This document shows positions 33,525 through 42,834 of a stretch of 64,000 nucleotides of DNA, one piece after another (position 1 is the stretch's first letter; every line of letters starts with the position of its first letter). The notes below the pieces were generated by a model. The model was not told where the DNA came from. It did not search any database and saw only the letters and a program-made list of their open reading frames with translations. Source of the stretch: DATEDA01 sp963744255 (GTDB lineage: Bacteria; Pseudomonadota; Gammaproteobacteria; Burkholderiales; SG8-39); the NCBI GenBank assembly GCA_963744255.1, contig CAVUSZ010000042.1:62001-126000 (forward strand), given 5' to 3'. The position numbers were made by a program, and so were the translations under genes.

Positions 33525-34080
33525 CGTGGTCTCTCCACTCCATGAGCCGATGGTGGACGGCGCCTGCACGGCCGTCGCGCGTCACGCGCCACCCCGGCCC
33601 GGGCGCGAACGCCGAAGCGCTCTCGACGTACACGACCGCGCCGGCAGCAAGCGCTGGCGGCAGGCGCTCGAGCACCTCCGGAACGAGCCCGCTTGCGTAT
33701 GGCGGATCGACGAACACGAGGTCGAAGCCGCGCGATGGCGACGCGAGAAAGTGTAGCGCATCGTCAAGCACCAGCCGGAGCCGCGGCCCAGCACCGAGTT
33801 GCTCCGCGGTGGCGCGCAGGCACCGGAGCGCGGGCCGCGACGTCTCGACCATCACCACTTCGGCGGCGCGGCGCGACAACGCCTCGAAGCCGAGCGCGCC
33901 GGACCCAGCGAAGAGGTCGAGACAGCGTTTGCCGGTGAGGTCCTGGCCGAGCCAATTGAAGAGCCGTTCGCGGACGCGGCCGGGCGTTGGCCGCAACCCC
34001 GCGGTGCCGGGGAAACGGATGACGCGGCTGCGCCACTCGCCGCCGATGATACGGACTGCGTTACTTCCCTTCGTCCGCAC
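33475..34080 (-). CDS. rsmD: 16S rRNA (guanine-966-N2)-methyltransferase
   Basis: This about 201-residue SAM-dependent methyltransferase has the SAM motif DLFAGSGALGFEALSR and the catalytic DPPY (VFVDPPYASG), preceded by RIIGGEWRSRVIRFP. I place the start at GTG 34080, inside the end of the M16-derived gene; a TTG at 34098 is also possible. The C-terminus runs about 17 codons past the usual RLMEWRD end, into coaD, giving a 50-base overlap. Both readings remain open, so translational coupling is likely. Confidence 0.9.
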   Translation of the reverse strand: MRTKGSNAVRIIGGEWRSRVIRFPGTAGLRPTPGRVRERLFNWLGQDLTGKRCLDLFAGSGALGFEALSRRAAEVVMVETSRPALRCLRATAEQLGAGPRLRLVLDDALHFLASPSRGFDLVFVDPPYASGLVPEVLERLPPALAAGAVVYVESASAFAPGPGWRVTRDGRAGAVHHRLMEWRDHDEGSLSGYVRSADPRA

Positions 34081-34660
34081 CGACGACCACGGTGACAAAG
34101 CGCTCCGGCTGCACGTGCCGCGCGAACGCTGCGCGGATGTCCGCGACGGTGACGCGCTCGACCTCGCGCGGGAAGTCCGCGAGCCAGCGCTCCGGGAGAC
34201 GATAGAAGCCGACTGTCGCCCACTCGTTGAGGAGCTTGCGATTCGAGTCTATGCGCAGCGGGAACCCGCCCACGAGGCTCGCCTTCGCGTCCGCGAGCTC
34301 TCCGTCGGTCGGTCCCAGCGCGAGGAACTCGCCCACGACCGCGCGCACCCGCGCGATGGCGGCGTCGGCCTGGTCGCGGCGCGTCTGCAGGCCGATCTGG
34401 AACGGCCCGGGCCGGGCGATCGGCAGGAAGTTGCTATAGACGCTGTAGGCGTAGCCGCGTTCGTCACGGATGTCGCGTGTCAGGCGCGAGACGAAGCCCC
34501 CGCCGCCCAGCACGTAGTTGCCGACAAGCAGGGGGAAGTAGTCGGGATCGGTCCGCGCGAGCGCCACGCGCAGGCCGTTTGCGACCGTCCGCTCGTACGG
34601 GTTGGCGCTCGCGCAACCCGCGGCGAGTACGAGCGAAACCAGAAGGAAGCGGCAGGACAT
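34061..34660 (-). CDS. M16 (pitrilysin) peptidase remnant: signal lipoprotein N-terminus fused to a C-terminal M16 domain
   Basis: This 199-residue frame starts with a lipoprotein signal (L-A-A-G-C, Cys16). It continues with NPYERTVANGLRVAL, the opening of an active M16 subunit, and then jumps straight into DYFPLLVGNYVLGGGGFVSRL, which belongs to the second, inactive M16 domain. Normal genes at this place between ftsY and rsmD encode one or two M16 proteins of about 430-460 residues. The missing middle includes the zinc site HxxEH, so no protease activity is expected. The frame is still open and keeps a signal peptide, so a small lipoprotein could be made. It starts 48 bases from the divergent ftsY. 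Confidence 0.75.
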   Translation of the reverse strand: MSCRFLLVSLVLAAGCASANPYERTVANGLRVALARTDPDYFPLLVGNYVLGGGGFVSRLTRDIRDERGYAYSVYSNFLPIARPGPFQIGLQTRRDQADAAIARVRAVVGEFLALGPTDGELADAKASLVGGFPLRIDSNRKLLNEWATVGFYRLPERWLADFPREVERVTVADIRAAFARHVQPERFVTVVVGADEGK

Positions 34661-34708
34661 CGAAGGCCGTTTGCTAGAATCGCGCGCTATCTTAGCCCGT
34701 TCCCCGCA

Positions 34709-35641
34709 GTGCTCGATTTCCGCAAACAATCCGACGATCCGCCCTCCGGCTCCTGGCTCGAGCGCCTGAGACGCGGCCTGAAGAAGACCGGGTCGCAGCT
34801 CACCGGCCTTTTCGGAGGCGCGAAGGTCGATGAGCAGCTCTTCGAGGATCTCGAGACCGCGCTCATCTCCGCCGACGCGGGACTCGACGCCACGCAGACG
34901 CTTCTGCAGCGGCTCCGCGCACGCGCGAGGAAGGAGCGGATCGAGACGCCGCAGGCGCTGAAGGAGGCGCTCGTCGCCGAGCTCGCGACGCTCCTCGCGC
35001 CGCTCGAGCAGCCGTTCGCAGTCACCGCGCACAAGCCGTTCGTTCTCATGGTCGCGGGCGTGAATGGCGCCGGCAAGACGACTTCAATCGGCAAGCTCGC
35101 GAAATGGCTTCAGGGCCAGAACCTCTCGGTCCTTCTCGCCGCGGGCGACACATTCCGCGCGGCGGCGCGCGAGCAGCTTGCGGTCTGGGGGGAACGCAAC
35201 CGGGTCGCGGTCGTTTCGCAGGAGGGCGGCGACCCGGCGGCGGTGATCTTCGACGCGATCCAGGCGGGGCGCGCCCGCTCCATCGACGTCGTGATCGCCG
35301 ACACGGCCGGAAGGCTGCCGACTCAGCTCCACCTCATGGAGGAGCTGAAGAAGATCAAGCGCGTGATCGCGAAGGCGGAGCCCACCGCGCCGCACGCCAT
35401 TTGGGTCGTGCTGGACGCGAATACCGGACAGAACGCGGTCAATCAGGTGAAAGCGTTCGACGATGCACTCGGTCTCACCGGCCTCGTCCTGACCAAGCTC
35501 GACGGCACCGCGAAGGGCGGCGTCGTGGCGGCGATCGCTTCGCAGTGCCCGGTGCCGGTCGCCTTCATCGGCGTCGGCGAAGGCATCGACGACCTGCGGC
35601 CGTTCGCCGCAACCGAGTTCGCTCGCGCGCTGCTCGACTGA
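34709..35641 (+). CDS. ftsY: Signal recognition particle receptor FtsY
   Basis: This 310-residue NG-domain GTPase docks SRP-ribosome complexes at the inner membrane. Motifs are GVNGAGKTTSIGKLA (P-loop), DTFRAAAREQL, DTAGR and TKLDGTAKGG. The start is GTG at 34709; a much longer open frame upstream runs antisense to rsmD and the M16 remnant and is not coding. The acidic A domain of the Escherichia protein is absent, as in many betaproteobacteria. ftsE follows after 6 bases. Confidence 0.94.
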   Translation: MLDFRKQSDDPPSGSWLERLRRGLKKTGSQLTGLFGGAKVDEQLFEDLETALISADAGLDATQTLLQRLRARARKERIETPQALKEALVAELATLLAPLEQPFAVTAHKPFVLMVAGVNGAGKTTSIGKLAKWLQGQNLSVLLAAGDTFRAAAREQLAVWGERNRVAVVSQEGGDPAAVIFDAIQAGRARSIDVVIADTAGRLPTQLHLMEELKKIKRVIAKAEPTAPHAIWVVLDANTGQNAVNQVKAFDDALGLTGLVLTKLDGTAKGGVVAAIASQCPVPVAFIGVGEGIDDLRPFAATEFARALLD

Positions 35642-35647
35642 ACGCGC

Positions 35648-36310
35648 GTGCCGCTCGTCAGCTTCAACCGCGTCGGTAAACGCTATCCGGACGGCTACGA
35701 GGCGTTGCGCGACGCGAGCTTCGGGATCGAGGCCGGCGATTTCGCCTTTCTCGTCGGACACTCGGGCGCAGGCAAGACCACCGCGCTCAAGCTGATCCCC
35801 GCGATCGAGCGCGCGACGACGGGCGCGGTGCTGGTCAAAGGCCAGAACGTCGGCGCCCTGCGCGACGCGGCCGTGCCGTTCCTGCGGCGCGGACTCGGGC
35901 TGGTCTTTCAGGACCATAAGCTGCTCCATGACCGGAACGTGTTCGACAACGCCATGCTTCCGCTCCTCGTCTGCGGCGAACCGTCGCGGGATGCGGTGCG
36001 GCGGGTCCGCGCCGCGCTCGACAAGGTCGGCCTCTCCGGGCGCGAGAAGGCGATGCCGGTGATGCTCTCGGGCGGCGAACAGCAGCGGCTCTGTATCGCG
36101 CGCGCGGTGGTGAACCGGCCGTCCATCCTGCTCGCCGACGAGCCCACGGCGAACCTCGACAGTACGGCCGCCAGCGAGGTCATGGCGATCTTCCGCGCGT
36201 TTAACCAGGTCGGCGTCACGGTGCTGGTGGCGACGCACGATGCAGCGCTGGTCGAGCGGTTCGGGACGCGCGAGGTGCGCCTCGACCACGGGCGCGTCCT
36301 TGCCCAATGA
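35648..36310 (+). CDS. ftsE: Cell-division ATP-binding protein FtsE
   Basis: This 220-residue ABC ATPase has Walker A GHSGAGKTT, signature LSGGEQQR and Walker B ILLADEPTAN. With FtsX it forms the divisome complex that activates periplasmic amidases through EnvC, which is encoded in this window at 52557. The start is GTG at 35648. The stop overlaps the ftsX start by 4 bases. Confidence 0.95.
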   Translation: MPLVSFNRVGKRYPDGYEALRDASFGIEAGDFAFLVGHSGAGKTTALKLIPAIERATTGAVLVKGQNVGALRDAAVPFLRRGLGLVFQDHKLLHDRNVFDNAMLPLLVCGEPSRDAVRRVRAALDKVGLSGREKAMPVMLSGGEQQRLCIARAVVNRPSILLADEPTANLDSTAASEVMAIFRAFNQVGVTVLVATHDAALVERFGTREVRLDHGRVLAQ

Positions 36311-37215
36311 GAGCCTGGCTGCGCCATCACGGCCAGAGCCTCGCCCAGACGCTTCGGCGGCTCTTGCGGACACCCGGCGCGACCGCGCTCAACGTCCTCG
36401 CGATCGGGGTGGCCCTCGCGCTCCCGCTGGGCGCGTGGGTCATGCTCGCGAACGCCGAGCGCCTAGCCGGGCACGCATCGGGCCATCCGCAGCTGGCGGT
36501 GTTCATGGCCCACGACGCGGTGCGCGCCGACGCCGCCCGGGTCGAGGCAGTTGTGGCGAACGCGCCGGGCGTGCGCCAGAGCCGCTTCGTGGCGAAGGAT
36601 CAGGCGCTCTCCGACTTGAAGCGGGCCGACGGCACGCGCGAGATCGCCTCGATGCTCGGCTCGAACCCGCTGCCCGATGCGGTCATCGTCGATCTCCATC
36701 CCGGCGACGCTCCTGCCGCGGAGCGCCTCGCGGGCGAGCTGCGCAAGCTCCCCAAGGTGATGCTGGTCCAGCTGGACGCACTATGGCTGCAGCGGCTCGA
36801 TGCGCTCCTGCGGCTCGGCGCCGCGGGCGTGGCCATCCTGGCCGGGCTGCTCGCGGTCGGGATGATCGCGGTGACGTTCAATACCGTCCGCCTCCAGATC
36901 CTTACCCAGCAGGCCGAGATCGAGGTGAGCCGTCTCGTCGGGGCGACGGCCAGCTACGTCCGCCGCCCCTTCGTCTGGCAAGGCACTGTGATCGGCCTGG
37001 TGGGCGGGCTCCTCGCGCTCGGCCTGGTCGCGGTGAGCGTTAAGCTCCTGAACGGCGAGGTCGCCCGGCTCGGGGCCACCTACGGGTCGGACTTCCAGCT
37101 CAAGCTGCCTTCGCTCAAAGATCTCCTGGCGTGTCTCGGATTCGCGGGTGCCTTAGGCTGGGCTGGAGCTTATTTGTCAGTGAGCAGACACTTATCAACC
37201 CTGCTGCCCCGGTAG
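36307..37215 (+). CDS. ftsX: Cell-division membrane protein FtsX
   Basis: This 302-residue permease-like protein has an N-terminal helix near residues 25-46, a periplasmic domain (about 47-165) and three further helices (about 172-195, 220-245 and 270-292). It transmits FtsE ATP turnover to the periplasm, where it contacts EnvC. It is preceded by ftsE with a 4-base overlap. rpoH begins 112 bases downstream behind its own operator. Confidence 0.93.
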   Translation: MRAWLRHHGQSLAQTLRRLLRTPGATALNVLAIGVALALPLGAWVMLANAERLAGHASGHPQLAVFMAHDAVRADAARVEAVVANAPGVRQSRFVAKDQALSDLKRADGTREIASMLGSNPLPDAVIVDLHPGDAPAAERLAGELRKLPKVMLVQLDALWLQRLDALLRLGAAGVAILAGLLAVGMIAVTFNTVRLQILTQQAEIEVSRLVGATASYVRRPFVWQGTVIGLVGGLLALGLVAVSVKLLNGEVARLGATYGSDFQLKLPSLKDLLACLGFAGALGWAGAYLSVSRHLSTLLPR

Positions 37216-37275
37216 TGAATTTCGGAGCGGCGTTGTGGCCGACTTGCCAAGAAGTTGAGCGAACCAGTCAGGGAT

Positions 37276-37302
37276 TTAGCACTCTAAGACGAGGAGTGCT
37301 AA
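37276..37302 (+). promoter_or_regulatory. CIRCE operator (HrcA binding site) upstream of rpoH
   Basis: TTAGCACTC, nine bases, then GAGTGCTAA: a perfect match to the CIRCE inverted repeat recognised by the HrcA repressor. It lies 25 bases before the rpoH ATG. A possible promoter overlaps it, with TTAGCA at 37276-37281 as -35 and TAAACT at 37300-37305 as -10 (18-base spacer). HrcA binding here would block rpoH transcription until heat stress. Confidence 0.9.
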
Positions 37303-37327
37303 ACTAGCCAATAGGAGGTTCGTCGAT

Positions 37328-38185
<858 letters not shown>

Positions 38186-38207
38186 CCAATAAGGCCACAC
38201 CCCTACC

Positions 38208-38233
38208 AACGCCCGGCATGCGCCGGGCGTTTT
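38208..38233 (+). terminator. Rho-independent terminator after rpoH
   Basis: A perfect 10-bp stem AACGCCCGGC / GCCGGGCGTT with loop ATGC is followed by a T tract (TTTT, overlapping the stem end), 22 bases past the rpoH stop. Confidence 0.82.
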
Positions 38234-38268
38234 CGCAGGATCGCTTGCCTCGCGCAGCACCGCTCACC

Positions 38269-38865
38269 TCATCCCGCCCGGTCGAGTAGCAGCTTGATAT
38301 CGTGCGCGAGCGCATCCGCGCCTTCCGCGTGTTTCGCGAAGAGGCGCAGCCTTCCGGAGGGGTCGTAAACGTACATCGCCGCAGTGTGGTCGACGGAGTA
38401 ATTGCCCGGACTCGAGCCGGGCACCTTCCTGTAGTAGACCTTGAACTCCTTGGCGGTGCGCGCGGTCGCCTCGGCGTCGCCGTAGAGCCCGATGAAGCTC
38501 GGGTCGAACGCCGGGACGTACTTCCCGAGCAGCTCCGCCGTGTCGCGCTCCGGATCGACGGTGACGAAGAGCACCTGGATGCGCTCGCCGTCCTTGCCCA
38601 GCGCTTCCTTCACCGCCTTCATCTCGAGCAGCGTCGTCGGGCACACGTCCGGGCATTGCGTAAAGCCGAAAAACACCACTACGACCTTGCCCTTGAAGTC
38701 GGCCAGCGTGCGGGGCTGCCCGGTGTGATCGGTCAGGCTGAGCCAGCGCCCGAACTCCGCGCCGGTGATGTCCACGCTCCTGAACGACGGCTTGCCGGGC
38801 TCGCACGCCGCTAGCAATGCCGCAGCCAGGAGGGCGAGCGTCCACCTCGCCAGAACGCCGCTCAC
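38269..38865 (-). CDS. SCO1/SenC copper chaperone for cytochrome oxidase
   Basis: This 198-residue lipoprotein (GTG start at 38865, lipobox L-L-A-A-C) has a thioredoxin fold with the copper ligands Cys71 and Cys75 in FTQCPDVCPTT and His160 in VDHTAAM. It delivers copper to the CuA site of subunit II. It is the distal gene of the minus-strand oxidase assembly cluster, 64 bases after ctaB. All three ligands are present, so it should be functional. Confidence 0.93.
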   Translation of the reverse strand: MSGVLARWTLALLAAALLAACEPGKPSFRSVDITGAEFGRWLSLTDHTGQPRTLADFKGKVVVVFFGFTQCPDVCPTTLLEMKAVKEALGKDGERIQVLFVTVDPERDTAELLGKYVPAFDPSFIGLYGDAEATARTAKEFKVYYRKVPGSSPGNYSVDHTAAMYVYDPSGRLRLFAKHAEGADALAHDIKLLLDRAG

Positions 38866-38929
38866 GCGGCGGCGGACTGAGCTCGATCGCGAAGGGAGCG
38901 GTGGCGCCCCCTGAAGCGTTCTCCCGAGC

Positions 38930-39820
38930 CTAGAAGTAGTGGTCGACCAGCAACGCGGCGAACAGCGCTGCGAGGTAGACGATCGAGTAGCGGAAGGTCC
39001 GCCGCGCGAGGGCGTCGCTGTAATCCACATAGATGCGAACCGCATAGGCGATGAAGATGCCGCCGAGCACCGCCGCGGCGGCGAGATAGAGCCAGCCGCT
39101 CATCCCATAGACGAACGGCATGACGCTAGCGGCGACGAGGATCAACGTGTAGAGCAGCACGTGGAGCTGGGTGAACTTGCGCCCGTGAGTCACCGGCAGC
39201 ATCGGCAGCCCCGCCCGCGCGTACTCCTCGGCCCGATAGAGCGCGAGCGACCAGAAGTGCGGCGGGGTCCACGCGAAGATGATCAGGAAGAGCAGCAGCG
39301 CCTCCGGCGCAGCCTCGCCGGTGACCGCCGCCCACCCGAGCACCGGCGGCATGGCGCCCGAAGCACCGCCGATCACGATGTTCTGCGGCGTAAGCGGCTT
39401 GAGCACCACCGTATAAACGACCGCGTAGCCCACGAACGTGCCGAATGTGAGCCACATGGTGAGCGGGTTCACGAAGCTGTAGAGCAGCCAGAGCCCGGCG
39501 CCACCGACAGCGCCGGCGAACAGGAGCGTCTGCAGCGATGACACCTCCCCGCGGGGCAGCGGCCGCGCGCGAGTGCGCGCCATCACCGCATCGATCTTCT
39601 GCTCGACCAGGCAGTTGACCGCAGCTGCGGCGCCGGCGACGAGCGCGATGCCCGCCGTCGCCGCGAGCAGCAGATCGAGCGCGATCCAGCGGCCCGCGGG
39701 CACTGCGAGAAACATGCCGATCACGGCACAGAAGACGATCAGCAACACCACGCGCGGTTTCGTCAGCTCGAGGAACTGACGCAGGCGGTGCGTGGTGGCG
39801 CTGAGCGCGGTGACGGTCAT
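38930..39820 (-). CDS. ctaB: Protoheme IX farnesyltransferase (heme O synthase)
   Basis: This 296-residue UbiA-family membrane enzyme adds farnesyl diphosphate to heme b. Visible motifs are NCLVEQKIDAVMARTRARPLP (first aspartate-rich loop region) and the second loop DYSDALARRTFRYS, with about nine helices. It provides heme O for conversion to heme A by CtaA. In related genomes the ctaA/COX15 gene lies directly upstream; here that position holds only about 170 bases of non-coding sequence. Confidence 0.95.
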   Translation of the reverse strand: MTVTALSATTHRLRQFLELTKPRVVLLIVFCAVIGMFLAVPAGRWIALDLLLAATAGIALVAGAAAAVNCLVEQKIDAVMARTRARPLPRGEVSSLQTLLFAGAVGGAGLWLLYSFVNPLTMWLTFGTFVGYAVVYTVVLKPLTPQNIVIGGASGAMPPVLGWAAVTGEAAPEALLLFLIIFAWTPPHFWSLALYRAEEYARAGLPMLPVTHGRKFTQLHVLLYTLILVAASVMPFVYGMSGWLYLAAAAVLGGIFIAYAVRIYVDYSDALARRTFRYSIVYLAALFAALLVDHYF

Positions 39821-39990
39821 CGGGAGAGCGCTGGGCAGCCGGCGCGCGGAGCCGGAGTTTATCACGACGATCACCACGCGAGCCGTGGCAACGCCGACGT
39901 CGTGAGCACCGGCGAGCCGCGGCGCGGACCGAGCGCGAACCGGACGCCTGTGACCGCCGCGGCGGACACGAGCGTGCGGTACACGCCGGA

Positions 39991-40596
39991 TCAGCCGATG
40001 CCCGAGTACTTCAGGAGCCGCTGCAGGTCCTTGATCATCCGCTTCGCGTCGGCGTCCTTCGGGAAGCGCAGCATGAGGTTCCCGCGCGGGTCGAGGAGAT
40101 AGATGTGCTCGCGCGCCTCCGCGGCCGGCAGTGCGGCGACCAGCCCGGGCGCGGCGCGCGCGAGGATGGCGCCCTCGTAAAGCCGCGCGAGCTCCGGCGG
40201 CGGTGCGCCGCCGCCGGCGACGAGCCACACGCGCTCGATGCGGTCGGCGTTGTCCCCTTGCGCGAGCCGGGACTGCCGCATGTTGAAGAGCTTCGCCTGG
40301 CACGGTTGCCCGCACTCCGCCGCATCCACCTGGAGCATCACCCACTTCCCCTTGAGGTCGGCGAGTGCGAATTCACGTCCGTCGAACCGCTCGAGGCGCA
40401 CGGCCGGCAGGGGCGTCGGCTCGACCAGCTCACCGTAGTTGGTTCGCCCGGAGGGCGGTAAGAGGAAGTAGGCAAACAGCGCCGCGGCGAGCGGGAATGC
40501 GCACACCACGAAAATCGCGACCACCACCAACCGCCCGCGGCCCTGCCGGCCGGCTTCAGGCGTCTGCCCGGGATCGCTTGAGATTGAGGACGACAT
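39991..40596 (-). CDS. Membrane-anchored cytochrome oxidase cluster protein (thioredoxin-like)
   Basis: This 201-residue protein has one transmembrane helix (about residues 20-43) and a periplasmic domain that resembles a degenerate SCO/thioredoxin fold, with Cys-x3-Cys in AAECGQPCQ. It is commonly found between SURF1 and COX15 in betaproteobacterial oxidase clusters and is presumed to help assemble the enzyme or its copper sites. It overlaps the SURF1 3' end by 41 bases with the start chosen at 40596; a shorter start cannot be excluded. COX15 does not follow it here. Confidence 0.78.
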   Translation of the reverse strand: MSSSISSDPGQTPEAGRQGRGRLVVVAIFVVCAFPLAAALFAYFLLPPSGRTNYGELVEPTPLPAVRLERFDGREFALADLKGKWVMLQVDAAECGQPCQAKLFNMRQSRLAQGDNADRIERVWLVAGGGAPPPELARLYEGAILARAAPGLVAALPAAEAREHIYLLDPRGNLMLRFPKDADAKRMIKDLQRLLKYSGIG

Positions 40597-41278
40597 AGAG
40601 CACGACTGCGAGGGCAGCGAGCGAGAACCACTGCAGCGCATAGCTGCGGTGGCGGTCGGCGCCGGTGTCGGGCCGATCCCATTCGCGAGCGAGGCCGTCG
40701 CCAGCATCGTTCGTCTGCTGGATGACGAACGGCGCGAGCTCAAGCCCCGACCACGCGCGATAGCGGTCGAGCACGAGATGCTGCCAGACGGCGTTACGAG
40801 GCGTGTCGATACCGAGCTCGTAGATTCGCGCGCCCGGCACGACCGCGATCCCTTCGACAGTCTGCGGCCCGCCCGGCGAGGAGACCCTCGGCACGTCGTG
40901 CCGCGTCCGGCCGGCCGCAACCCAGCCCCGGTTCACGAGCACGTGGACGCTGCCGCCGGCGATGCGGAGCGGGGTCAGGATCTCGTACCCCACCCGTCCG
41001 TGACGCACCTTGTTGTCGAGGAGGATGCCGAAGCGCTCGACATACTCGCCGTGCGCCGAGACACGACGCAACGCCATCGCGCCGGCCGCGGCCGGCACCG
41101 GGGGCAGCGTGAGGCGCGGCTCGGCGGCCCGCGAATCGAGCACCGCCTGCAGCGACTCCTTCTCAGCCGCGCGTCGAGTCTGCCAGAGCCCGAGCGCTAC
41201 CGTCAGCGCGCAGAATGCCAGCGTCGCGACGGTCATTACGAGTCCCGGTCGGAACCACCAGCGTGCGCTCACGACCAT
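40556..41278 (-). CDS. SURF1-family cytochrome oxidase assembly protein
   Basis: This 240-residue protein has the SURF1 topology of two helices flanking a periplasmic domain (helix 1 near 13-31, helix 2 near 212-230). Conserved features are LGLWQTRRAAEK after helix 1, VLVNRGWV and the C-terminal YALQWFSLAALAVVLY. SURF1 helps place heme A in subunit I. It is divergent from the small DUF2909 gene; the gap of 63 bases holds the promoters. Confidence 0.9.
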   Translation of the reverse strand: MVVSARWWFRPGLVMTVATLAFCALTVALGLWQTRRAAEKESLQAVLDSRAAEPRLTLPPVPAAAGAMALRRVSAHGEYVERFGILLDNKVRHGRVGYEILTPLRIAGGSVHVLVNRGWVAAGRTRHDVPRVSSPGGPQTVEGIAVVPGARIYELGIDTPRNAVWQHLVLDRYRAWSGLELAPFVIQQTNDAGDGLAREWDRPDTGADRHRSYALQWFSLAALAVVLYVVLNLKRSRADA

Positions 41279-41341
41279 CCCGCGCCTGGCGAGTATGCGG
41301 CTGCTCGGCTAGACTGGGAGCGTCCACGCCGCGCCGCCCTC

Positions 41342-41539
41342 ATGCGCATCCTGGTCTTCATCCTGATCGGCCTGATCCTGTTCTCGCTCGGTTCGGCGTT
41401 CTATTACCTGATCCGCGACAAGGGCCGGTCGACGAACACGGTCAAGATGCTCGCGATCCGTGTCGCGCTCTCGATCGGGTTGTTTCTACTGCTGATCATC
41501 GGTTACAAACTGGGTTTCATCACCGGGAAACTCACCTAG
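41342..41539 (+). CDS. Twin-transmembrane protein (DUF2909-like)
   Basis: This 65-residue protein has two helices (about 3-22 and 40-60) joined by a charged loop RDKGRSTNTVKMLAIR, the pattern of the small DUF2909 proteins found in betaproteobacterial oxidase clusters. It is on the opposite strand to the rest of the cluster. Function is unknown but an oxidase assembly role is presumed from synteny. Confidence 0.8.
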   Translation: MRILVFILIGLILFSLGSAFYYLIRDKGRSTNTVKMLAIRVALSIGLFLLLIIGYKLGFITGKLT

Positions 41540-41620
41540 CGGCACCTCGGCGCTCGCACCCGAGATGAAGGGGAGGTCCCTTAAACAGGCGGCGCGAGGA
41601 TGCGGAGCGGGCCGCCGTCC

Positions 41621-41657
41621 AAAAAAAATACGCCGCACCAATCCGCCGGTGCGGCGT
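41621..41657 (-). terminator. Rho-independent terminator of the cytochrome oxidase operon
   Basis: On the minus strand, downstream of ctaE, the stem ACGCCGCACC / GGTGCGGCGT (10 bp) with an 8-base loop is followed by a long T run (complement of AAAAAAAA at 41621-41628). It should end the ctaC-ctaD-ctaG-DUF2970-ctaE transcript. Confidence 0.85.
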
Positions 41658-41725
41658 CCCCAATGCACCCCGCGCGGGGTGCCCTCCTCCTCCTCGTTGT
41701 TCTTTCGCGCCGGCGGCGGTACACC

Positions 41726-42577
41726 TCAGAGCCAGTACACCAGCACGAACAGCAGGAGCCACACCACGTCCACGAAATGCCAGTACCAGGACACCGCCTC
41801 GAATGCGAAGTGGTGGTCGGGCTTGAAGTGGCCGGCGATGCAGCGGGCGAGGATCACCGTCAGCATGATCGCGCCCACCGTCACGTGGAAGCCGTGGAAG
41901 CCGGTGAGCATGAAGAACGTCGAGCCGTAGATCCCCGACGTGAGCCTCAGGTTGAGGTCGCTGTAGGCGTGGATGTACTCGTACGCCTGGAAGCCGAGGA
42001 ACGTGACGCCCAGCAGGATCGTGAGGACGAGGCCGAGGATCAGCTGGCCGCGCTTGTTCGCCTTGAGCGCCCAGTGCGCCCAGGTCACCGTCACGCCGGA
42101 CGAAAGCAGCAGCAGCGTGTTCAGCGCCGGGATCCCCCACGCGCCCATCGGCGTGAACGGATCGGCCGCGTTCGGGCCGGCGCTCGGCCACTGCGCCGAA
42201 AAGTCGGGCCACAGCAGCTTGTGCTCGAGATCGCCGAGCCACGGCACGGAGAGCACGCGCACGTAGAAGAGCGCGCCGAAGAACGCCGCGAAGAACATCA
42301 CCTCGGAGAAGATGAACCAGCCCATCCCCCAGCGGAAGGACACGTCGACCTGGGCGTTGTAGCGCCCGCCCTCCGATTCATGGATCACCTTGCCGAACCA
42401 GCCGAACATCATGTAGACGAGCACCAGGAAGCCCGCGAGCACGACCCACTTGCCCCAGGGCGCGCCGTTGAACCAGGTCGCAGCGCCGGTCGCCATCAGG
42501 AACAGCGCGATCGACCCCACGAGCGGCCAGCTCGACGGCTGCGGCACGTAGTAGTGGTCGGTTTTTGCCAGACCCAT
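41726..42577 (-). CDS. ctaE: Cytochrome c oxidase subunit III
   Basis: This 283-residue subunit has seven predicted helices and starts MGLAKTDHYYVPQPSSWPLVGS, typical of betaproteobacterial CtaE. The conserved FSEVMFFAAFFGALFYVR and GFHGFHVTVGAIML segments are present. It stabilises the aa3-type oxidase and binds lipids near the oxygen channel. It follows DUF2970 by 21 bases and is the last gene of the operon before the terminator. Confidence 0.95.
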   Translation of the reverse strand: MGLAKTDHYYVPQPSSWPLVGSIALFLMATGAATWFNGAPWGKWVVLAGFLVLVYMMFGWFGKVIHESEGGRYNAQVDVSFRWGMGWFIFSEVMFFAAFFGALFYVRVLSVPWLGDLEHKLLWPDFSAQWPSAGPNAADPFTPMGAWGIPALNTLLLLSSGVTVTWAHWALKANKRGQLILGLVLTILLGVTFLGFQAYEYIHAYSDLNLRLTSGIYGSTFFMLTGFHGFHVTVGAIMLTVILARCIAGHFKPDHHFAFEAVSWYWHFVDVVWLLLFVLVYWL

Positions 42578-42598
42578 TGTCCCTCTCCCTTTTCCTCT

Positions 42599-42826
42599 CT
42601 AGCCCGCAGCCTGACTGATCACGAGCCGCACGATCAGCACCAGCGTCGCGATGAAGAGCACCGCGCCGATCAGCCCGGCGATGATCACCTGCGCCGGCGT
42701 CAGCCGCCCCAGGTCGGCCTCATGCTCGGCGCGCCTCCGGATGCCCAAGAACGACCAGAACACCGCTTTCGCGACGTGCAGCGGCCCGGCCTTCCTTGGC
42801 GTCTCGCCCACGGCTGCGATCTCCAT
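42599..42826 (-). CDS. DUF2970 membrane protein of the oxidase cluster
   Basis: This 75-residue protein has a short cytoplasmic start, the segment VAKAVFWSFLGIRRRAEHEAD typical of DUF2970 and a transmembrane helix near residues 48-70. It is found between ctaG and ctaE in this class and is presumed to assist oxidase assembly. The start at 42826 lies 8 bases after the ctaG stop. Confidence 0.82.
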   Translation of the reverse strand: MEIAAVGETPRKAGPLHVAKAVFWSFLGIRRRAEHEADLGRLTPAQVIIAGLIGAVLFIATLVLIVRLVISQAAG

Positions 42827-42834
42827 CACCCCGC

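Noticed and set aside
41665..41682. Perfect palindrome GCACCCCGCGCGGGGTGC after ctaE
   Set aside because: No T tract next to it; the real terminator with a T run lies just beyond at 41621-41657, so this is at most an extra hairpin.
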